A stretch of 64,000 bases of DNA from Acetobacter oryzifermentans (GTDB lineage: Bacteria; Pseudomonadota; Alphaproteobacteria; Acetobacterales; Acetobacteraceae): the NCBI RefSeq assembly GCF_001628715.1, contig NZ_CP011120.1, positions 1 to 64,000 of the forward strand, written 5' to 3'. A program made the translations under genes and the position numbers. This document shows, in pieces, positions 63,619 through 64,000 of this stretch (positions are counted from its first letter, which is position 1; each line of letters starts with the position of its first letter). The notes under the pieces were generated by a model. That model was not told where the DNA came from, did not search any database, and was given only the letters and a program-made list of their open reading frames with translations.

Positions 63619-64000
63619 GCGTGCTTTTTTTCCGCAGCTTCCACGGCAGCTATCTGGGCTTCAAACAGCTCGGTCACACCTTTGCGGGCCAGTGCGAACA
63701 GGTTGTCAAACGCGTCTTCTGTAAACGGTGCGCTTTCTGCCGTGCCCTGAATTTCCACAATGCGGCGGTCTGCTGTCAGCACAAAGTTGGTGTCGGCAGA
63801 AGCAGAGCTATCTTCCACATAATCCAGATCCAGCACAGCGCCTTCCGTTGTTAACCCACAGGAAACAGCCGCAACCTGTCCCCGCAGCGGCAGCCGAGGC
63901 AGCACGTTGGTCGCAACCAGTTTGCCAAGGGCCAGACGCAGTGCCACCCATGCACCTGTAATGGAAGCGCAGCGCGTGCCACCATCAGCGTTCAGCACGT
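63615..64000 (-). CDS. rph: Ribonuclease PH (3' part; continues past the window)
   Basis: The last 128 or so residues of a phosphate-dependent 3'-to-5' exoribonuclease that trims tRNA ends. The visible part has [20 protein letters not shown] and [20 protein letters not shown], which are RNase PH blocks. The start lies beyond position 64000. It is upstream of rdgB and translationally coupled to it. Confidence 0.95.
   Translation of the reverse strand, partial: VLNADGGTRCASITGAWVALRLALGKLVATNVLPRLPLRGQVAAVSCGLTTEGAVLDLDYVEDSSASADTNFVLTADRRIVEIQGTAESAPFTEDAFDNLFALARKGVTELFEAQIAAVEAAEKKHA

Noticed and set aside
1..64000. CRISPR arrays, insertion sequences, prophage or toxin-antitoxin modules
   Set aside because: No regularly spaced repeats, transposase motifs, phage genes or paired small toxin/antitoxin frames were seen by eye in either strand.

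Overview
The window is a 64-kb chromosomal segment of an alphaproteobacterium, most likely an acetic acid bacterium (Acetobacteraceae, Acetobacter-like). This is inferred from gene content, not from a search: a C4-pathway 5-aminolevulinate synthase (hemA), the three-subunit transhydrogenase pntA1-pntA2-pntB next to an ethanol and an aldehyde dehydrogenase, an FYDLN-acid protein, a SerC of the alphaproteobacterial type, and a Maf protein of the kind that lies beside the replication origin in many alphaproteobacteria. Almost all of it is ordinary core genome at high coding density. There is no prophage, insertion sequence, CRISPR array or plasmid module.

Layout. 1-1.5 kb: a non-coding region unusually dense in GTAC with DnaA-box-like sites (candidate origin), then maf, tRNA-Ala and an AT-rich gap. 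1.5-8.2 kb: pgm, a YaiI-type protein, a periplasmic LTXXQ protein and a Bcr/CflA efflux pump on the plus strand or standing alone, then a minus-strand operon cnoX, Lon-N domain protein, Trm112-like protein, lipoprotein. 8.5-14.9 kb: uvrA overlapping an exported creatininase-family gene, an exported beta-propeller and an AT-rich DUF2075 helicase. 15.1-22.2 kb: Nfu-type Fe-S carrier, rutE-tsaB-rimI, purD (minus), xseA, a lipoprotein, tRNA-Leu and serC. 22.2-27.7 kb (minus): pntA1-pntA2-pntB-adhP-aldehyde dehydrogenase, which looks like a redox-balancing group for alcohol oxidation. 28-33 kb: asd and sdhCDAB, with structured leader RNA. 33-39 kb: a phosphatase, a DMT transporter, and the minus-strand set transketolase-like, gap, pgk. 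39-44.7 kb: lipoprotein, hemA, a DsbA-like protein, a gamma-glutamyltransferase-like lipoprotein and recA. 45-52 kb: a ModE-type regulator, opgG-opgH (osmoregulated periplasmic glucans), then nagA with a sugar transporter (minus). 52-57 kb: the 4.5S RNA and dnaX-ybaB-recR, running into folM-like and folB. 57-64 kb: aroA-cmk-rpsA, a royal-jelly/yellow-type exported propeller, and rdgB with the 3' part of rph.

Strongest leads for a second look: the GTAC cluster at the left edge (15 copies in about 300 bp); a transketolase-like protein that has lost several cofactor and catalytic residues but stays in the gap-pgk operon; a gamma-glutamyltransferase-like lipoprotein with altered active-site positions; a 16-bp perfect palindrome in front of asd; an 11-bp inverted repeat framing a TATAAT box; and a lone DUF2075 helicase of mixed base composition.
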